Shown here: in pieces, positions 7,870 through 16,400 of the stretch
Layout of the letters: each line of letters begins with the position of its first letter
Position numbering within the stretch: position 1 is the first letter of the stretch
Origin: Methanosarcina sp. KYL-1
Lineage (GTDB): Archaea; Halobacteriota; Methanosarcinia; Methanosarcinales; Methanosarcinaceae
Reading direction: 5' to 3'
NCBI RefSeq assembly: GCF_024372725.1
Contig: NZ_VOUA01000013.1
Coordinates: forward strand, 31,538-95,537
DNA: 64,000 bases
Program-made: the position numbers and the translations under genes
The notes under the pieces: generated by a model
What the model was told of the DNA's origin: nothing
Database searches by the model: none
What the model saw: only the letters and a program-made list of their open reading frames with translations

Positions 7870-8076
7870 ATGTTCAGAGATGAAAGTCGCTCTGTGCCCG
7901 TCGAAGAGGGTGAAGTCTACGATGTAACAATCCAGGACATTGCTCGCCAGGGAGACGGCATTGCCCGTATTGAAGGTTTTGTAGTCTTTGTCCCTAACAC
8001 CAGTGTTGGCGACGAAGTTCAGATTAAGGTCGAAAGAGTACTTCCCAAATTTGCATTTGCAAGCGTTGTCGAGTAA
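7870..8076 (+). CDS. TRAM-domain protein 2
   Basis: A 68-residue TRAM protein nearly identical to copy 1 after residue 12; the N-terminus differs (MFRDESRSVP versus MFKQDNVSVP). The start at 7870 is set by the aaagga site with 9-nt spacing; an in-frame ATG at 7861 directly abuts that site. The spacer from copy 1 (stop, then gcggatttaagaaaattaag) is repeated almost exactly before copy 3, so the duplicated unit is about 258 bp and includes the ribosome-binding site. It is probably co-transcribed with copies 1, 3 and 4. Confidence 0.88.
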   Translation: MFRDESRSVPVEEGEVYDVTIQDIARQGDGIARIEGFVVFVPNTSVGDEVQIKVERVLPKFAFASVVE

Positions 8077-8127
8077 ATGCGGATTTAAGAAAATTAAGTT
8101 AATTGATATATTAGAGGAATGGTTTTT

Positions 8128-8337
8128 ATGTTCAGAGATGAAAGTCGCTCTGTGCCCATCGAAGAGGGCGAAGTTTACGAGGTTACGATTCAGGATATTG
8201 CTCGCCAGGGAGACGGCATCGCCCGTATCGAAGGCTTTGTTATTTTTGTCCCGGGCACCAAAGTCGGCGATGAGGTCCGGATTAAAGTCGAAAGAGTCCT
8301 CCCCAAGTTTGCATTTGCAAGCGTTGTAGAAGATTAA
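8128..8337 (+). CDS. TRAM-domain protein 3
   Basis: A 69-residue TRAM protein with small substitutions against copies 1 and 2 (YEVTIQDIARQG, FVIFVPGTKVGDEVRIKVERV) and one extra C-terminal Asp. The start at 8128 again follows a gagga site by 9 nt. The T-S-to-K change and Q-to-R in the VGDEV block are shared with copy 4, so copies 3 and 4 form a pair distinct from 1 and 2. Confidence 0.88.
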   Translation: MFRDESRSVPIEEGEVYEVTIQDIARQGDGIARIEGFVIFVPGTKVGDEVRIKVERVLPKFAFASVVED

Positions 8338-8372
8338 GTGTTAAGGGAAACCAATAACTTGGAATGGTTTTT

Positions 8373-8579
8373 ATGTTCAAAGATGAAAGTCGCTCTGTCC
8401 CTATCGAAGAAGGCGAAGTCTACGATGTAACAATCCAGGACATTGCCCGCCAGGGAGACGGCATCGCCCGTATTGAAGGCTTCGTGGTCTTTGTCCCGGG
8501 CACCAAAGTTGGTGACGAAGTCCGGATTAAGATCGAAAGAGTACTTCCCAAGTACGGTTTTGCCAGCGTCGTTGAGTGA
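8373..8579 (+). CDS. TRAM-domain protein 4
   Basis: A 68-residue TRAM protein, last of the tandem set. It shares GTKVGDEVRIK with copy 3 but ends LPKYGFASVVE where the others have LPKFAFA. The spacer before it is shorter and unlike the one between copies 1-2 and 2-3. The ribosome-binding site is gga 9 nt before ATG 8373. A large hairpin follows 23 bp after the stop and probably ends the operon. Confidence 0.88.
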   Translation: MFKDESRSVPIEEGEVYDVTIQDIARQGDGIARIEGFVVFVPGTKVGDEVRIKIERVLPKYGFASVVE

Positions 8580-8601
8580 CCAGAACAAAAAAACGAAAAA
8601 G

Positions 8602-8651
8602 AGCAAGACTGAAAAATTATTTGTTCAGATAATTTTTCGTTCTCTCTTGCT
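8602..8651 (+). terminator. Large two-part hairpin after the TRAM cluster
   Basis: An inner perfect 10-bp stem (gaaaaattat at 8611-8620, ataatttttc at 8629-8638) is enclosed by a second stem (agcaaga at 8602-8608, tcttgct at 8645-8651). It starts 22 bp after the last TRAM stop. It may act as terminator or as a 3' stabilising structure. Confidence 0.6.
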
Positions 8652-8735
8652 GTTAATTTCGTACACATTCCGCATCCCGGCTTTACTTGATCTTGCCGGG
8701 AACTCTTTTTCTTTGGTTGTTTCTTCAATTAGCTT

Positions 8736-8882
8736 TAGAATTAGTTTCGAATTGTTTTTGAATTAGTTTTGAATTGTTTTCGAATTAGTTTCTAATCTTT
8801 TTCGAATTAGTTTCGAATTGTTTTTGAATTAGTTTTGAATTAGTTTCGAATTGTTTTTGAATTAGTTTTGAATTGTTTTTCA
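8736..8882. repeat. Tandem array of gaattagttt/gaattgtttt units
   Basis: About 150 bp composed of alternating 10-12 bp units (gaattagttt, cgaattgttt, tgaattagtt) with small variation. It lies downstream of the TRAM hairpin and upstream of the bactofilin-like gene, with no coding potential. Confidence 0.85.
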
Positions 8883-9007
8883 GATTCGATGCTGTTATAT
8901 AATAGAGAGATAATCATATTTCCGAGTTTGACTGCCAAAGTTTTTAGAAATAAGCTGCAAATTCCCTGAATTTTATACCCGGGGTGAGAAACCCGGAGTG
9001 ATCCCCG

Positions 9008-9436
9008 ATGATGCGTTTTATCAAGTACCATCCCCAGTCCAATACTTATGTGATTGAAAAAAGAGCTTTTTTCGATGAGGATCTTATTCTGGACGGCAAT
9101 GTGATTGTCGGGCAGGACGTTAATTTCTGGAAAGACCTCAGGGTGACTGGAAGTCTAGAGCTTGGAAAAGGTTCGATTGTCCGGGGCAATGTGAAAGCCC
9201 AGAGTGCCCTGATCTGCTCCGGGGCAAAAATTCTCGGGAGCATTGATACGCTTTCGGAACTTGTCATGCTGGATGGAGCCAGAATAAACTTCGCATTTTG
9301 CAAGGGTGACGTTTACATAAGGCCGGGCTGTGCAGTGGCCTCTGTAAAAGCAGAAGGAACTCTTGAACTTATAGGAAAGGTAACGGTCAAAAAGGTAGAG
9401 CCTCTCACAAAAGTGGTTGTCAGGGCTGAGGAATGA
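9008..9436 (+). CDS. Bactofilin-like polymer-forming protein
   Basis: A 142-residue protein made of short repeating beta units with the glycine and hydrophobic spacing of the bactofilin/DUF583 beta-helix (DLILDGNVIVGQDVNFW, LELGKGSIVRGNVKAQSALICSGAKILGSI, VKAEGTLELIGKVTVKK). Bactofilins polymerise without nucleotide and serve as scaffolds at the cell envelope; the role in archaea is not known. There is no signal peptide or membrane segment. Two consecutive ATGs (9008, 9011) are possible starts. The gene stands alone between repeat arrays. Confidence 0.7.
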   Translation: MMRFIKYHPQSNTYVIEKRAFFDEDLILDGNVIVGQDVNFWKDLRVTGSLELGKGSIVRGNVKAQSALICSGAKILGSIDTLSELVMLDGARINFAFCKGDVYIRPGCAVASVKAEGTLELIGKVTVKKVEPLTKVVVRAEE

Positions 9437-9546
9437 TCCAGGCCATTAAGAATGATCAAAGCCCTTTTTGCTTTACTTTTCAACCTTATATTCTTTATTT
9501 TTCACTTCGGGCTATTCTTTTTCCATTTTTTTTTCCGTAATTTATT

Positions 9547-9616
9547 TTTTTCCTGAAATTTACCTTTTCCTGAAATTTACTTTTTTCCTGAAATTACTTT
9601 TTCCTGAAATTCACCT
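9547..9616. repeat. Tandem ttttcctgaaatt array at the end of the ABC operon
   Basis: Five imperfect copies of a roughly 14-bp unit (ttttcctgaaattta). The last copy overlaps the stop codon of the minus-strand ABC ATPase at 9611-9613, so in transcript terms the array is its immediate 3' untranslated region. Confidence 0.8.
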
Positions 9617-10375
9617 GTTGAACCTTTCTTCTTCAAGGAGTTTCAGGACCTTATCTCTCAGGTTGTTGGCTTCGGGACTGGTCCGGCTCCTGGGGCGGGG
9701 GAGATCCACTTTTATGATTTCTTTTATCCTTCCTGGCCTTGAGGTCATGACCACGATCCTGTCCGAGAGGAATACCGCTTCGTCGACGCTGTGGGTCACG
9801 AAAAGGAAGGTCACGTGTTTTTGTTCCCATATCTTCAGGAGTTCGTCCTGGAGGACGTTTCGGGTCTGGGCGTCTAAGGCTCCGAAGGGCTCGTCCATCA
9901 GGAGGACTTCAGGCTCGTTGGCAAGAGCCCTTGCAATGGCTGCCCGCTGCTGCATACCCCCTGAAAGTTCGTAGGGGTAGCTGTTTTTGAACTGCTCCAG
10001 GCCCACGAGTTCAATGTACTTATCCACCTGTTTCCTGGCTTCGCTCTTTTTAACCCCTTGCATCTCAAGCCCGAAGGTAATGTTGTCGATGACCGTCCTC
10101 CAGGGAAAGAGGGAGTACTGCTGAAAGACCATGCCTCTTTTTGGGTCCGGGCCCGTAATGGGGACCCCGTTCAACAGGATTTCTCCCGAGGTCTGGGTCT
10201 CAAGCCCTGCCGCAATCCTGAGCAGTGTGGTCTTCCCACACCCCGAAGGCCCCAGCAGGCAGATAAATTCCCCGTCTTCCACGTCGAAACTCACGTTTTC
10301 CAGGGCTCTGGTCTCGGATTTGTCTTCTTTTTTCGAAAAGGTACGTGAAACGTTTTTTACACTGACTCGGCCCAT
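9611..10375 (-). CDS. ABC transporter ATPase, sulfonate/nitrate/taurine type
   Basis: A 254-residue ATPase of the SsuB/TauB/NrtD group that energises import by the adjacent permease. Walker A (GPSGCGKTTLL), Q loop (VFQQYSLFPW), signature (LSGGMQQRAAIARAL), Walker B (LLMDEPFGALD) and H loop (FVTHSVDEAV) are all intact. The frame is open upstream to 10420, but the ATG at 10375 (MGRVSVKNVSRTF) gives the family's usual N-terminus and sits one base after the permease stop, an arrangement that suggests translational coupling. Last gene of a three-gene operon with 10377-11165 and 11348-12370. Confidence 0.93.
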   Translation of the reverse strand: MGRVSVKNVSRTFSKKEDKSETRALENVSFDVEDGEFICLLGPSGCGKTTLLRIAAGLETQTSGEILLNGVPITGPDPKRGMVFQQYSLFPWRTVIDNITFGLEMQGVKKSEARKQVDKYIELVGLEQFKNSYPYELSGGMQQRAAIARALANEPEVLLMDEPFGALDAQTRNVLQDELLKIWEQKHVTFLFVTHSVDEAVFLSDRIVVMTSRPGRIKEIIKVDLPRPRSRTSPEANNLRDKVLKLLEEERFNR

Positions 10376-10376
10376 T

Positions 10377-11165
10377 TTATACCACAGTTCCTGCCTTCCA
10401 TCTGAGAAGCTTTGTGTCAACGTAATACCTGAAGAAGCGGTCTATAAAGAGCCCGATGAACCCCAGCAGGAGCATATACACGAGCACGAAGTCCATCCTG
10501 TGCAGGTAGTAGTTATGCCAGATCTGGTATCCGAGTCCCTTGTTGCTCACCCCGAACATTTCGGCGGCGACCAGGCACATCCAGCCCACTCCCATGGCAA
10601 TCCGGATCCCTGCAATGATTGAAGGCATGGCTGAGGGGATTGCAATATATCGGATGAGGTCCACATTCCGGGTACACCCCAGGACCTTTGCTGCTTCAAC
10701 ATGGACCTTAGGCACATTATTAAAGCCGGTGTAGGTGTTGATTATAATGGGGAAGACCATCCCTACAAACACAACAAAGCCTGCGGACTGGTGGGTAAGC
10801 CCGAACCACACGATTGCAAAAGGGATCCAGGCCAATGGGGGAATCGGACGCAGAATTTCTATTATAGGGTCGATTGCCCGGTTTGCTGCTTTGAACCAGC
10901 CCATGGCTATTCCGAGAGGAATTCCTACCGCAAACGCTGCGGCAATGCCAATTGCAAAGTGAAGTAAACTCGTCAGGGTATCCGTAAAAATTAGCCCGCT
11001 TTTGATGATAGCGAAAAAAGAGAGTACTACATCATAAAAACTTGGCAGAAGCAATTTGTTCTGTACTATCCATTCGGCTGCAAACTGCCAGATAGCAATT
11101 GCGAAAATAATTGACATTGCTTCAATGCCTTTTTTTTCGGCTGTTTTTATGAAATTGAAATTCAT
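10377..11165 (-). CDS. ABC transporter permease, sulfonate/nitrate/taurine type
   Basis: A 262-residue integral membrane protein with about six hydrophobic segments and the BPD_transp_1 domain. The EAA-like loop is visible in the region VEAAKVLGCTRNVDLIRYIA, followed by IPSAMPSIIAGIRIAMGVGW, as in SsuC/TauC permeases. It forms the membrane channel for the lipoprotein and ATPase encoded on either side. Its stop codon is one base from the ATPase start. The transported solute is not evident from the sequence. Confidence 0.92.
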   Translation of the reverse strand: MNFNFIKTAEKKGIEAMSIIFAIAIWQFAAEWIVQNKLLLPSFYDVVLSFFAIIKSGLIFTDTLTSLLHFAIGIAAAFAVGIPLGIAMGWFKAANRAIDPIIEILRPIPPLAWIPFAIVWFGLTHQSAGFVVFVGMVFPIIINTYTGFNNVPKVHVEAAKVLGCTRNVDLIRYIAIPSAMPSIIAGIRIAMGVGWMCLVAAEMFGVSNKGLGYQIWHNYYLHRMDFVLVYMLLLGFIGLFIDRFFRYYVDTKLLRWKAGTVV

Positions 11166-11347
11166 GTCTACTTAAAAGTATTCTTACTTTTTTATCTTTC
11201 CGGAAGATTTCAGTTTTCCAGAGTAAATTTTCAGAGCATTTTCAGAGCAAATTGGGGTTCAAACTGCCCCTTTTGGAAGTGAGAGGCAGTTGAACTTTTC
11301 CCTTTAAGCTTTTATTTTTTCCTTCAACTTAAGCTTTTATTCCCGCT

Positions 11348-12370
11348 TTACTCTTCACTGACGGCTGCTTCATAGAAGCTCGTGTCAAAGATTTCTTCCT
11401 TTGTCAGAGGCTTCTGGATGTACCCGAGTTCATACTGGACCCTGGCATACTCGACAGTAGAGTTTTCAATCGGTGCGGGGTCTGTAATCCAGGTGCCGTC
11501 CCATTCCTGAAGAGACATCTTTACGGTTTCAACGTCCTGTGTGGTCTTGTTTGCAAAGATCTGGGCAGCTTCGTCCACGTTGGCCTTGTTGTATTCGGTT
11601 GCCCTGATATGGGTCTTTACTACCTGTTCCACGATTTCAGGGTGTTCCCGGATCATTTCCCCGCTTGCCACGAGCACGCAGCAGGCGTGGTTGGCTTTCA
11701 TCTCTCCCGAAGCTACGATGGAGCGCCCGTTGCCTTCACTTTCGATGATTGCAGGGGCCGGGTGGGGCAGGAACACGGCATCGACCTTGCCAGCTGAAAT
11801 GGCGGTGACAGCATCTCCCGGTCCCATCCCGAGGATTGTAACGTCTTTGTCAGGGTTCAGGCCGTTTTCCTTAAGCCATTCCCTGAGAAGGGTGTCCTGA
11901 ATTGTACCTGTAGGGAAGGTCGCAATCTTGAGTCCTTTCAGGTCCTGCGGGCTTTCGTACCCAAATTCCGGGCGAAGGACGAGGTTTGAGCCCTGGATCT
12001 GGACAGCAGCGATGATCTTTGCATCAAGCCCCTGGCTGAGGGCAGTGATTACGGGAGCTGCACCCACATAGGCTATGTCCAGGTCTCCTGCAAGCATTGT
12101 CTGCATTTCAGGAGCACCTGTCGGGAATTCATACTCGTTTATCTCCTCGATTCCGTAAGGTGCAAGGTCTTCTTCCCACCAGCCCTTCTCTGCGGCAGTC
12201 ATGTATGCGATCTGGTGTGTGCTCGGCTGGTACCCGAAGTTCAGCTCCGTAATTGCGGGAGCTTCTCCTGCGCCCTCTTCAGCTCCGCCTTCTTCATCGG
12301 ATACGCAGCCGGATACGAAGGCAGATGCAACGAGCAATAAGGTAAGGATTAGTACGCCTGATTTTTTCAC
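11348..12370 (-). CDS. ABC substrate-binding lipoprotein, SsuA/TauA (NMT1) type
   Basis: A 340-residue periplasm-facing lipoprotein. The N-terminus has a charged start, a hydrophobic stretch and the lipobox VSGC, followed by an acidic linker (DEEGGAEEGAGEAP) and the NMT1/SsuA-like fold (LNFGYQPSTHQIAYMTAAEKGWW, GLDAKIIAAVQIQGSNLV, LKIATFPTGTIQDTLLREWL). Translation starts at GTG 12370 with a gaggtga Shine-Dalgarno just upstream. It is the first gene of the importer operon; the 182-bp gap to the permease fits higher expression of the binding protein. The ligand may be a sulfonate, nitrate-like anion or pyrimidine precursor. Confidence 0.9.
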   Translation of the reverse strand: MKKSGVLILTLLLVASAFVSGCVSDEEGGAEEGAGEAPAITELNFGYQPSTHQIAYMTAAEKGWWEEDLAPYGIEEINEYEFPTGAPEMQTMLAGDLDIAYVGAAPVITALSQGLDAKIIAAVQIQGSNLVLRPEFGYESPQDLKGLKIATFPTGTIQDTLLREWLKENGLNPDKDVTILGMGPGDAVTAISAGKVDAVFLPHPAPAIIESEGNGRSIVASGEMKANHACCVLVASGEMIREHPEIVEQVVKTHIRATEYNKANVDEAAQIFANKTTQDVETVKMSLQEWDGTWITDPAPIENSTVEYARVQYELGYIQKPLTKEEIFDTSFYEAAVSEE

Positions 12371-12744
12371 AATTTCACCTCGATAACTGTAAGCTGATAA
12401 ACTAATAAACCGATACTTTCCCTAAATAAGCAATGGTTTCCTGAATGGTTTCCTGAATGGTTTCCTGAATGGTTTTTTTGGAAAGCTTTTTAATAAGCTT
12501 TGTAGAAAGTGTTTTTCTAAAAGCCATCTGCTTTTCACAGAATGAATTTTGTTAAAAAACAAGGAGCATATCCCTTTATGCGTCAATATTCGTTCAAATT
12601 TACTATATATACTTTCTCAAATGCCCGGAGATTATATCCCAAATGTATTAATATATCCGGTAATATTTCTCATTCTGGAAGAAAATTCCTGTGAAATGTA
12701 AATTTTATAGCACTTGAAGTTTTTCAGGATTAGAGTGAATCCCT
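12371..12744. promoter_or_regulatory. Divergent promoter region of ABC importer and HTH gene
   Basis: An AT-rich 374-bp gap between divergent genes. It contains the 12-bp tandem array at 12432-12475 and several TATA-like words (tactatatatac at about 12600, aatatatcc at 12650). The HTH protein encoded to the right is a natural candidate to act here. Confidence 0.45.
12432..12475. repeat. Tandem aatggtttcctg repeat, four copies
   Basis: Four copies of a 12-bp unit; the last is partial and runs into T-rich sequence. Unlike most arrays in this window it lies in a divergent promoter region, about 60 bp upstream of the GTG start of the binding-protein gene. Confidence 0.85.
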
Positions 12745-13266
12745 ATGAACGTTGCAGACAAGGTCGTTAAAGCCGCATTCGAATCCGATGAAGTGTTCCA
12801 AAAAACACTTTCAAATGTAATAAAGGAGGACCTCTCCCTTACTGCCGTAGATTTTGCCAAAAAGGCAAACATCCCCCCGAGCACCCTCTACAAGATCCTT
12901 TCCGGGAACCGGGACCCGAACATCAAGACCCTCCGCCAGATCGTAAAAACGATCCGGGAAATCAAGGAATCCGATAGTGGAGACTTTATCGCCGTAATTG
13001 CGGCCCGCGCGGTGCTTGACAACATCGTGGAAACAAAAAAGAAGATCGGAGGCCGTCTTGTTACCATCAGGGAATACTCGGCAACCTCCATGGAAGAAGC
13101 AATTATCGCAGCCGTCCATGCCGAAAGGGACGGGGCCAAAGCCCTGGTCTGCGCTCCCATCGTGAGCCCCACCGTGGAAAAAATCCTGAACATTCCGGTC
13201 ACAACCATCATCCCGAAAGACAGCCTCGTAGATGCCATCGAACTTGCGCTCAGGAAAATGGAATGA
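12745..13266 (+). CDS. HTH transcriptional regulator with PrpR_N-like C-domain
   Basis: A 173-residue protein. Residues about 30-75 form an HTH_3-type helix-turn-helix (LTAVDFAKKANIPPSTLYKILSGNRDPNIKTLRQIVKTI). The C-terminal half (AVIAARAVLDNIV, MEEAIIAAVHAERDGAKALVCAPIVSPTVEKILNIPVTTI, DSLVDAIELA) resembles the PrpR N-terminal sensory fold, in which a small ligand sits in a Rossmann-like cleft. It is transcribed divergently from the ABC importer and may control it. The start has a weak agagtga-like site. The ligand is unknown; the C-domain assignment is by eye. Confidence 0.75.
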   Translation: MNVADKVVKAAFESDEVFQKTLSNVIKEDLSLTAVDFAKKANIPPSTLYKILSGNRDPNIKTLRQIVKTIREIKESDSGDFIAVIAARAVLDNIVETKKKIGGRLVTIREYSATSMEEAIIAAVHAERDGAKALVCAPIVSPTVEKILNIPVTTIIPKDSLVDAIELALRKME

Positions 13267-13322
13267 AACTTTAAGAATGAAACTTTAAAAAATAAAGCGT
13301 TTTTTGTAAAAATAGAAAATAA

Positions 13323-13349
13323 TCCCGCGTCTTTTGAATTAACGCGGGA
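13323..13349. terminator. Bidirectional terminator between HTH and S-layer genes
   Basis: A perfect 8-bp stem (tcccgcgt, acgcggga) with an 11-nt loop between convergent genes, with A-rich sequence on the left and T-rich sequence on the right. Confidence 0.7.
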
Positions 13350-13365
13350 ATCTTAAGTTTTCTTG

Positions 13366-13414
13366 ATTTTTTAGCCTTTTTTAGCCTTTTTCAGACTTTT
13401 TCAGACTTTTTTCA
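13366..13414. repeat. Short T-rich repeats behind the S-layer gene stop
   Basis: Repeats of ttttagcctt and ttttcagac lie directly after the stop codon of the minus-strand S-layer gene (13418). They add to the pattern of arrays located just behind stop codons. Confidence 0.6.
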
Positions 13415-13417
13415 GCT

Positions 13418-16400
13418 TCACTTCTTCGGTTTTACGGAATCAAGAAGTTCCTGAACCTTCTCCTGAAGCGTGGCCACGGTCCAGCCGCCTTTGGTAAACA
13501 TGTAGGCCGCGCCCCCTGCTATTGCCAGGATAAGGGCACCAAGAGCGTAGAGCAGCACAGAGCTCTTTTCGAGAACTGTGTATTCGGCTTCCTGGTCATC
13601 GATTTCAACTTTGTAGGTTCCGGGCACTTCTTCTACGTGGGTGAAAGTCACGGTGGTACTTTGTCCCGCGTCCAGGGAAATGCTCTGGGAGTCAACAACG
13701 CTTCCGTTAACTACCAGCTCCACATTATATTCCCCTGCGGCGTTGCCTGTGTTTTCTACGTCAATTGAGATCTTGGCCTCCTTTCCGGCCCTGACTTCTA
13801 TCGGGTCAATTACCAGGTTGGAGAACTCAAAGAGAGCTTCAAACTCCTTTACCCGTACGTTCATGCTCTCTTCGACGAAGCCCTCTTTTACGGCACTGAC
13901 TTTGATTGTCCCGGCTTCCTTTGTGGTGTAGGTAACCGTTCCGTCAGATCCGGTCTTGCCCAGGGAGGTACCGTCTATGGAGATTTCCGCATCTTTAATT
14001 GCGTCTCCGCCAATAGCCTTCTCGGCTTTGATCGTAATCTTGTCGCCCACATAGGCTGTTTCCGGAGAGACACTGAGGCTCATCCTCTCTTTCGGCGGAA
14101 TGACTTCGATATTCTTGTTTGCGGTGGTGTACCCGTCCTTTTCGGCGGTCACCTTAAAGGTCCCTTCACTTGAGGCAGTATATTCGACAATTCCGTCCTC
14201 GTCAGTCTTGCCAATACTCTTTCCGTCAAGCTTTACGGCAGCGTCTTCTACCCCGTCACCGCCGGCAGTCACTTCGATCTCAATGTCATCTCCGACAATG
14301 ATTTCGTCAGGTATACTGATCTTGAGTTCCCTGCTGGCCCCACCTTTGGTTTCGAATTCAACTAAGGGGTAGAACCTGAGAGTGCTTGAATCGGCAACCT
14401 TGATCTTGACGTCGCCCATGAGGTTGATGGTCTTGTCCTTTGAAAGGCTGATGCTTCCATCGTTTCTCATGACGATTTCCCCGTCGCCAAAGCTGTCTAC
14501 TTCCATTTCCCCGAAGCTCTCTCCATCTTCGATCTGGGTGTAGTCCTCCGAAATCTGGAAGATCCCTTCAGTGAAGACAGCACTGGTTTCCGCGCCAGCA
14601 AAGATTGTTCCGAAGTGTACAATAATTACGGGCACATCTTCAGCGTCGCCAATGTCTGCTTTGTAGATGTAGTCATCACCCGAAGAAAGGATATCCTCAT
14701 CTACCACTTTCCCGTCCTGTTCCAGCTTGACCCAGACGCTGTTCCCGTTGATATCGACCTCTTCGATGTTGAGGGAATATCCGTCTTCAAGGATAAGGGC
14801 TGAGCCGGAGTACATCGACTCTTTCTCGTCACTGTCGGTCAGAACTTCGGAGAGGTAGCCGTCATCGAGGATGCTGATATCGTCACTGATTTCTCCGTCA
14901 ACCGCATCCTCAGGGTATCCTGCAAAGTACTTCTTGGCCATGAAGCCAATGACCTCAAACTTGCCCCATCCACTGTGTTCGAACTCGACCATGGTCGTGT
15001 TGGTCCTGTACTCAAGGTCTCCATCATCAATACTCCTGTCATCGGGGTCGAATTCGTCGTTTGTTATCGTCAGGCTTTCGGTCCCCAGGCCTTCATCGAT
15101 GTCATAATAGAAGCCTTCGAAGTTCAGGGGCGTCCATTCGGGGGCCGCAGTGTCTTTCTTTGCATCGAAAACCGTTCCTCTCAGTTCGTAGGTTCCGGGG
15201 TCGGACATGTCCACGATCGGGGCAAAGCGAAGGACATCGTCATCGGCAACAACAATCTGGAGCTTGCCCATAATGTCGATGGTCTTTCCTTTGCTGAGGG
15301 AGATTGAGCCATCGTTTTCCATTTCAATATAATCGTCTCCGAGTCCGCTTACCGTCATCTTCCCAAAGTCTTCTCCGTCCTCGATTTCAATGTAGTTGTC
15401 CGAGATCTGGAAGATCCCTTCTATGAATACGGCGCTGGTTTCCTGGCCTGCAAAGACGGTTCCGAAGTGTACAATGATTATGGGTACGTTATCCGAATCT
15501 CCAAGGTCGGTCTCATAGACGTAATCATTATTTGACTTCAGGAAGTCGTCGTCAACCACATCCCCGTCTTTTTCGAGCTGGACCCAGACAGAGTTCCCGT
15601 TGACATCGACTTCCACGATGTTCAGCGCATATCCGTCTTCAAGATCAAAGGAAGAACCGGTATAAGCGGATTCTTTATCGTCACTGTCGATGAGCACCTT
15701 TGCAAGCACTCCATCTCCGATTAAGTTCGCATCAAGGGTTTCACCCTCTACAGTGGTTCCGTCGTCTTCGTCGTCAATATACCCTGCAAAATACTTCTCG
15801 GCCATAAAGCCTATCACGTAGTACTTGCCCCAGTCGTTGTGTTCAAAGTCGGTTGCTACCGGCTCTGTCCTGTATACGAGGTTTCCGTCATCAATGGTCC
15901 TGCCGGGATCATTGCTGGTACCGTCGAGGGTAATCGTCATGGTTTCCGAGCCTACGCCGGATTCCAGGTCATAATAGAACCCTGAATAGCTCTGCGGATT
16001 CCATTCATATGTGGTGCTCAGGCCTTTTTTTGCTTCCCAGATGCGGTTGCCGCTGGAATAGTATTTGGAGCGGACGTACAGGGTCCATTTACTTGAAACA
16101 GTCCCGTTTCCATTGCTGGCTTCTGCTGTTATGTTATAGGTACCTACTTTCTTTTCTTCAAAAGTGTAGGAATCCTCTGTTACAGGGGAATCTGTTTCTT
16201 TCTTTTCGTCCCCGTTTACAAGCCATCTTATTGTACATTCCTGGTCGGTTGTGACGTTGAATGCCTGTTTTTCTCCTTCGGTTATTTCTACTTCTTCCTT
16301 ATCTGGGTATTTTTCTGTGATCTCCGGATCTTCGGGTTCGCTTTCTACAGTATCTACGGTCCATGTCCATTCTTTCGGGACTGTTCCGTTTGCGTTTTCA

